Shown here: piece after piece, positions 8,122 to 11,231 of the stretch
How the letters are laid out: each line of letters begins with the position of its first letter
Position numbering within the stretch: position 1 is the first letter of the stretch
Source of the DNA: Euperipatoides rowelli
Taxonomy: Eukaryota; Onychophora; Udeonychophora; Euonychophora; Peripatopsidae
Direction: 5' to 3' (one strand)
Assembly: GCA_003024985.2 (NCBI GenBank)
Contig: PXIH01S0003727.1
Length of the DNA: 11,231 nucleotides
The notes under the pieces: generated by a model
What the model saw: the letters and a program-made list of their open reading frames with translations, nothing else
What the model was told of the DNA's origin: nothing
Database searches by the model: none
Translations under genes and position numbers: made by a program

Positions 8122-8402
8122 GGAGTGTCTGAAAACTGGCCGCAATAAGTCCCTTTTGCTGCGTTTTTTACTTTTATGCATCTATTTTCATCAATATGGA
8201 ATGGCTGACGGAAGTTGTATCAAAATGATCAAACAAGGATTATTTCACGTCCAGATTACCATAGGGTTGGGGCATAATGGGTTTAATACGTACTAGGAGT
8301 TAGAGTTCAGAGTTACAGCAAGGTTACGACTGTAAATTTAAAAGTAATGCTGCTATCCATACAGTCAATTGGGACTTATTGCTGCCAGTTTCTAGATGCT
8401 TA
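8122..8402. mobile_element. Short inverted-repeat element with mariner-like ends (MITE), about 281 bp
   Basis: AAACTGGCCGCAATAAGTCC (from 8133) and the reverse complement of 8371-8391 agree at 20 of 21 positions, leaving about 217 bp inside. The ATAAGTCCC core resembles known irritans-type mariner ends. Extending outward 11 bp reaches TA dinucleotides at 8120-8121 and 8403-8404 at equal distance on both sides, which fits the TA duplication of Tc1/mariner elements, but those outer 11 bp match at only 5 positions. An alternative edge is 8132/8392 with TG/TA flanks. The interior has no transposase coding, so it would be non-autonomous. Confidence 0.65.
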
Positions 8403-8404
8403 TA

Positions 8405-8625
8405 TTCTGTTCTGATACATATTACTGAATCCTGTAACGCTACAGCTTCTAGGTATCTGTGCAGTACATGCCTCAATAAAAAACACATACAAGACCCTAT
8501 ATCACAATAAGATTCACTAAAATTATGTCACATCCGCTCTCGCTAATGATCCATGATTGCACGCACGTTTACTTTGTCAAGATTTTATAATGGCCGGTGC
8601 TATTTTGAAAGACGCCAAAGTTTAG
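8405..8625. other. Non-coding stretch, moderately GC-richer
   Basis: This is less AT-rich than most of the window, with several CpG sites near 8535-8570. It contains a 12-codon frame starting ATGGCCGGTGC at 8590 with a reasonable start context and ending in TAG at 8623-8625. It is too short to call a gene. No element family is recognised. Confidence 0.5.
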
Positions 8626-8690
8626 TTTTATTTATTATTTATTGAATCAAAGATTTAAGCCATTGGCTTATACAGTTATAATACATTTTT
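8626..8690 (-). mobile_element. Possible retroposon 3' tail, minus strand
   Basis: On the minus strand this reads CTGTATAAGCC-ATT-like hairpin, then TTAAATCTTTGATTC, then an AATAAATAATAAATAAAA tail ending near 8630. TAAGCC (8656-8661) and GGCTTA (8665-8670) form a perfect 6-bp stem with a 3-nt loop. A terminal hairpin followed by an AATAAA-type simple repeat is a common architecture of LINE and SINE 3' ends. No body of the element is recognisable to its right, so this may be a very short truncated copy or simply AT-rich sequence. Confidence 0.3.
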
Positions 8691-9118
8691 ATTATATAAT
8701 CATTTGAATAATCTTTAATTAATAACATATTTGAAAAAATGACAAAACAAAACAAATAAATTATAAAAGTGAATAAAAGCAATGAAATTATAATAAGTAA
8801 AAAACAAAATGCTCATTGGTTATAATAATAAATTGCTTAAAGAAATACTTTATAACAATAATTGATTGTTTGAGAGTTTTTTTCATTATTCAAAAATGTC
8901 TTTTAAAATTGATCATTGGTTACATCAAAGAAAAATAAATAGAAGAATAGTGCTGACTTTTTCTTTTAAATAATATGAATTTCATTATTAGATTATGATC
9001 ATTATGATGGTTGATGTAATTATAAAAAAAAGGAAGCAAAAAAAAAAAGAAAATACGGTATATATTTAAATACATTTATTAGATCCCATATTTCCATATT
9101 CAACAATGAGATTAATGA
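8691..9118. other. AT-rich non-coding stretch
   Basis: I see nothing that I can support as a gene or element. It forms the flank at the 3' end of the large minus-strand LINE remnant. Confidence 0.6.
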
Positions 9119-9191
9119 TCCACATAATTATCATCATCATCACTGGGTGCGTTCTTAGAGTCAGAGATTCATGTTCATGGATCACAAACAT

Positions 9192-9653
9192 TTCTATATT
9201 GAGCTTTTGTTTTTAATACAGAGAATTGCCTGATGTTAGCCCAGCCCTTAGATCGTCCAACCATTCTCTTCTTTTTTACCTTTCAGTCCATCCCTCAATT
9301 GCTGTTACTAGTCTAATTCCTGCAGATCCTCTCAAGACATGCCTGGCATAATTCCATTTCCTCTTCCTTATTTCATCCAAAAAACTATCATCACCTCTCC
9401 ATCTTTTCCACACTTTCTCATTTCTGATAAAATCTATCCATTTTATTTTCAACATTCTTCTTGCACACAGATATGAAAAGCATTGATATTCTTTTCCAAG
9501 TTTTTGGTTAAAGTCCAAGTCTTGAATCCATATAAGAAAACTGACCAAAAGATAGCACTTTAACATCTTCAATTTTAAATGTTTGTTAACGTCTCTTCTT
9601 AGAAGTTCTTTTTGTTTCAAAAATGCAGATTTTGTCATTCCTATCCTTGTTCA
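9192..9653 (-). pseudogene. LINE ORF, C-terminal region after RT
   Basis: The open part (9276-9638) reads MTKSAFLKQKELLRR, a long poorly conserved middle, then ARRMLKIKWIDFIRNEKV, DEIRKRKWNYARHVLRG and IRLVTAIEGWTER. This is the conserved C-terminal region of insect LINE proteins, of unknown biochemical role. A TGA at 9651-9653 interrupts the frame just upstream. Downstream, the codon after WTER is TAA; compared with the plus-strand copy, 15 bp that encode a GRPRR-type motif are deleted at this point. Further on, REWLDDL is readable, then one-base changes scramble the frame. The region is about 90% identical to the plus-strand fragment over the best-aligned stretch. Confidence 0.85.
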
Positions 9654-9846
9654 GATTTCTGTTTGTGGTTCTTCCATATTCCATTATCAAGCTGCCCAAA
9701 TATATAAATTCCTTCACCAGTTCTACTATTTTCCCTTCCATTTCGATCTTGCATTTAATGTTTCCATTGTTACCAATGACCATTGTTTTTGTCTTTCCTA
9801 TATTGATTTTCAATCTGTATTGTGTTCCATTTGTTTTCATCTTTAG
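9586..9846 (-). pseudogene. LINE reverse transcriptase, motif D and E part
   Basis: An 84-codon open frame (9586-9840) contains LKINIGKTKTMVIG, which fits RT motif D, and VKEFIYLGSLI, which fits motif E with its YLG core. It is separated from the catalytic palm by an in-frame TAG at 9847-9849. At its other end, near 9660, a frameshift moves the reading to the C-terminal segment: the last 20 or so residues of this frame (KDRNDKICIFETKRT) are out-of-frame noise overlapping the true continuation. Confidence 0.85.
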
Positions 9847-9849
9847 CTA

Positions 9850-10281
9850 GGCCCTTTCCAATTCGGCCTTACTTGCGATGAGAATGGCAATGTCACCAGC
9901 ATTGTTTATTTTAAAGTTCATTCCTCCGATTTTTATCCAGTCAATGTCATTTAGTGCTTCAATGATGATTTCTTCACTATATATGTTGAAAAATGAGGGA
10001 GGATACAAGCATCATTGTCTTATGCCACAGTTTACTTAAAACCAATAAGTGAAATTATTATTTATCCTAAATGCTGTTGTTAAGCCTTTTGTACAGGTTA
10101 CTTATAATTAATAAGTCCTTTCTATCAATTCCTAACATCAATATATTTACAAGTTTTTTTTTTATGATCAGCTCTGTCAAAAGCTTTCTCAAAATCCACA
10201 AATCAAATGTAAACTCTTTTGTGCTATGGTGTTCAATTCTATGATTCCAGCTCTAGTTCCTTTGTTGGCTCTGAACCCGTA
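9850..10281 (-). pseudogene. LINE reverse transcriptase catalytic palm, broken
   Basis: Conserved RT blocks appear in several frames. YGFRANKGTR directly follows the stop at 10282-10284. Motif A reads FVDFEKAFDRAD (catalytic Asp codon at 10194-10196) after a frameshift and an internal TGA. A LGIDRKDLLIISNLYKR block is followed by another frameshift near 10080. Motif B reads RQ*CLYPPSFFNIYSEE, with a TGA at 10012-10014 where LINE enzymes have Gly. Motif C, normally Y/F-A-D-D, reads N-A-G-D at 9892-9903, so the aromatic residue and the first catalytic Asp are both lost. In a functional enzyme these residues would bind metal ions for DNA synthesis from LINE RNA. Confidence 0.85.
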
Positions 10282-10728
10282 TTAGTCATGTGGTAGATTT
10301 TCCTTGATTTTACTTATTATTATTCTTAGAACTTCTAATAATATCTTAGCTGTATGTGTTATGATATTAATTATTCTAAAGTTTCTACAATCCAGACTAT
10401 TACTTTTCTTAGGTATGGGAATCATTATGGATCTCTTAAAATCATCTGGAATTTCACCTGTCATATTTATATCATTCACTAGGTCTGTGATAATTTCTAG
10501 CACGATGTCAGCCATCTTGTTCAGAAATTCTATTGGTACGTTATCAATCCCACTTGCTTTTCCTGGCCTTGTCATTTTCATAGCTTCCAGAATGTCCTCT
10601 TTTAAAATGGGCAATCTTTCATTGCCATCTGAATATTCCCATACCTCTGTATTTTCTCCTTTTTCATAAAGTCCCTTTCCATATTGCTTCCATCTTTCAA
10701 CAATCTCTTCAGAATAAATCCAAATATC
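10282..10728 (-). pseudogene. LINE reverse transcriptase N-terminal (fingers) part
   Basis: The longest uninterrupted piece: 148 open codons from 10728 to a TAA at 10282-10284, with no Met needed at the start because the element is 5'-truncated. It begins with EEIVERWKQYGKGLYE, the linker typical just before the RT domain. Then come MTRPGKASGIDNVPIEFL (first RT block, GKA.G.D), FKRSIMIPIPKK and CRNFRIINIITHTAKILLEV (second and third blocks, PI.KK and C.N.R.I). The stop falls where Gln would precede YGFR in related enzymes, so TAA likely arose by a point change. A TGA at 10729-10731 ends the frame upstream. Confidence 0.9.
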
Positions 10729-11231
10729 TCATATTATTTAATTTTCAAAACAGATCTTCCACATCTTACATACACTTGATTGAGTCAGAGAGTTAGTATC
10801 TTGCTCTGATGTATGAGGTTAGTATTTTACTAGTAATCATTTCACAGAAATATTAGAGAAGGACAAGCAATAACCTATAATTTTATAATTAGCACTGTGA
10901 AAGTTAGTAGAATTAATAAGTATTACATTTTAAATAGAATTTTAATGCCAACATTAAAAATAATTTTAGGCCTATATAAATATTTTCATTAGTCTTAACA
11001 GTGATGACAACTGGACCCATAGACTATCATTAAATGGTGAGGAAAAACCAACAAGCTAGAAATATATAGAGTGGCAATGCTCAACTTTATGCATTGGTAC
11101 TAGCGCCACCATCTGTGCCTACATGAAATATAATAGCCACGATGAACCCGGGCAAAACAAATAGCCCAAGTGGAAGTTGCAAAACAATTAGAGTAACATG
11201 CCGTCATCTTGTGCAGCAATTTATTTAGATT
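10729..11231. other. Non-coding stretch to window end
   Basis: No gene is supported. The part from about 11090 onward is GC-richer: TAGCGCCACCATCTGTGCC near 11101, CCCGGG near 11148, and a second GCCGTCATCTTGTGC at about 11200-11214 that resembles the first (13 of 15 with one gap). An ATG at 11198 opens a frame to the window edge, but only 11 codons are visible. It may be the edge of a repeat or an exon outside the window. Confidence 0.5.

Larger units (their letters stand above)
9130..10728 (-). mobile_element. 5'-truncated LINE (RTE-like) remnant
   Basis: About 1.6 kb of a non-LTR retrotransposon on the minus strand, running from the region before the reverse transcriptase fingers (right) to the 3' tail (left). 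The tail ends in an ATG/TGA repeat at about 9130-9142, as in the plus-strand copy. The apurinic-type endonuclease domain expected at the N-terminus of such proteins is missing. TCCACAT occurs just outside both ends (9119-9125 and 10758-10764) and may be a short target-site duplication, but 7 bp with imperfect flanks is weak evidence. The element is dead because of frameshifts, stops and a lost catalytic residue. The RTE-like assignment is inferred; CR1 or another LINE clade is possible. Confidence 0.85.

Noticed and set aside
8590-8625. Twelve-codon frame MAGAILKDAKV with a good start context and nearby CpGs
   Set aside because: Too short, ends in TAG with no convincing splice donor (AAAGTTTAG), and no transcript evidence can be seen from sequence alone.
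9583-9850. Plus-strand open frames of 75-87 codons opposite the LINE remnant
   Set aside because: They are antisense to the minus-strand RT motif D/E region, which explains the openness; their hydrophobic peptides show no family features.
10304-10669. Plus-strand 121-codon open frame, hydrophobic
   Set aside because: It lies opposite the recognisable RT fingers region (GKASGIDN, IPIPKK) on the minus strand, so it is a shadow frame.
1-11231. CRISPR arrays, tRNA or rRNA genes, prokaryotic operons
   Set aside because: No regularly spaced identical repeats, no cloverleaf with proper box spacing and no rRNA-like sequence were seen on either strand.

Overview
The window is AT-rich, intergenic or intronic eukaryotic DNA, most likely from an arthropod and tentatively an insect (possibly hemipteran). 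The signs are long A/T runs, no prokaryotic gene organisation, two single-base ambiguities (n at 444 and 5567), and decayed non-LTR retrotransposons and short DNA transposons. The insect assignment is an inference from the type of LINE and the base composition; no sequence search was possible. I found no intact host protein gene, rRNA, tRNA or CRISPR array.

Layout. 1-3989 is AT-rich non-coding sequence with a GC-richer hairpin-forming island (340-443), a small CCAAT/AP-1/E-box-like motif cluster (1361-1402), a CpG-containing palindromic patch (2665-2720) and a 25-bp tandem duplication (3581-3621). A 5'-truncated LINE 3' end lies on the plus strand at about 4000-4333, bracketed by a 12-bp near-perfect target-site duplication. 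A 253-bp non-autonomous hAT-like element (4841-5093) has short inverted ends and a 7/8-matching 8-bp duplication. Next comes a pair of about 415-bp diverged direct repeats (5155-5567 and 5880-6297) around a CpG-containing island with two CACGTG boxes. A degenerate tandem array follows (6386-6795). A short-inverted-repeat element with mariner-like ends sits at about 8122-8402, and a possible LINE/SINE 3' tail at 8626-8671.

The largest element is a minus-strand LINE remnant at about 9130-10728, which is RTE-like by inference. It carries most of a reverse transcriptase domain plus the C-terminal region. It is dead: frameshifts, in-frame stops, and a Y/F-A-D-D catalytic box changed to N-A-G-D. 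It is about 90% identical to the plus-strand fragment over their best-aligned stretch of about 170 bp, so both belong to one family, in opposite orientations about 4.8 kb apart.

There are no genes here that work together. The window records repeated transposon insertion and local duplication. I see no convincing new biological system. The items most worth a second look are the structured island at 340-443, the duplicated block around the CpG island at 5155-6297, the degenerate array at 6386-6795 and the two short DNA transposons.
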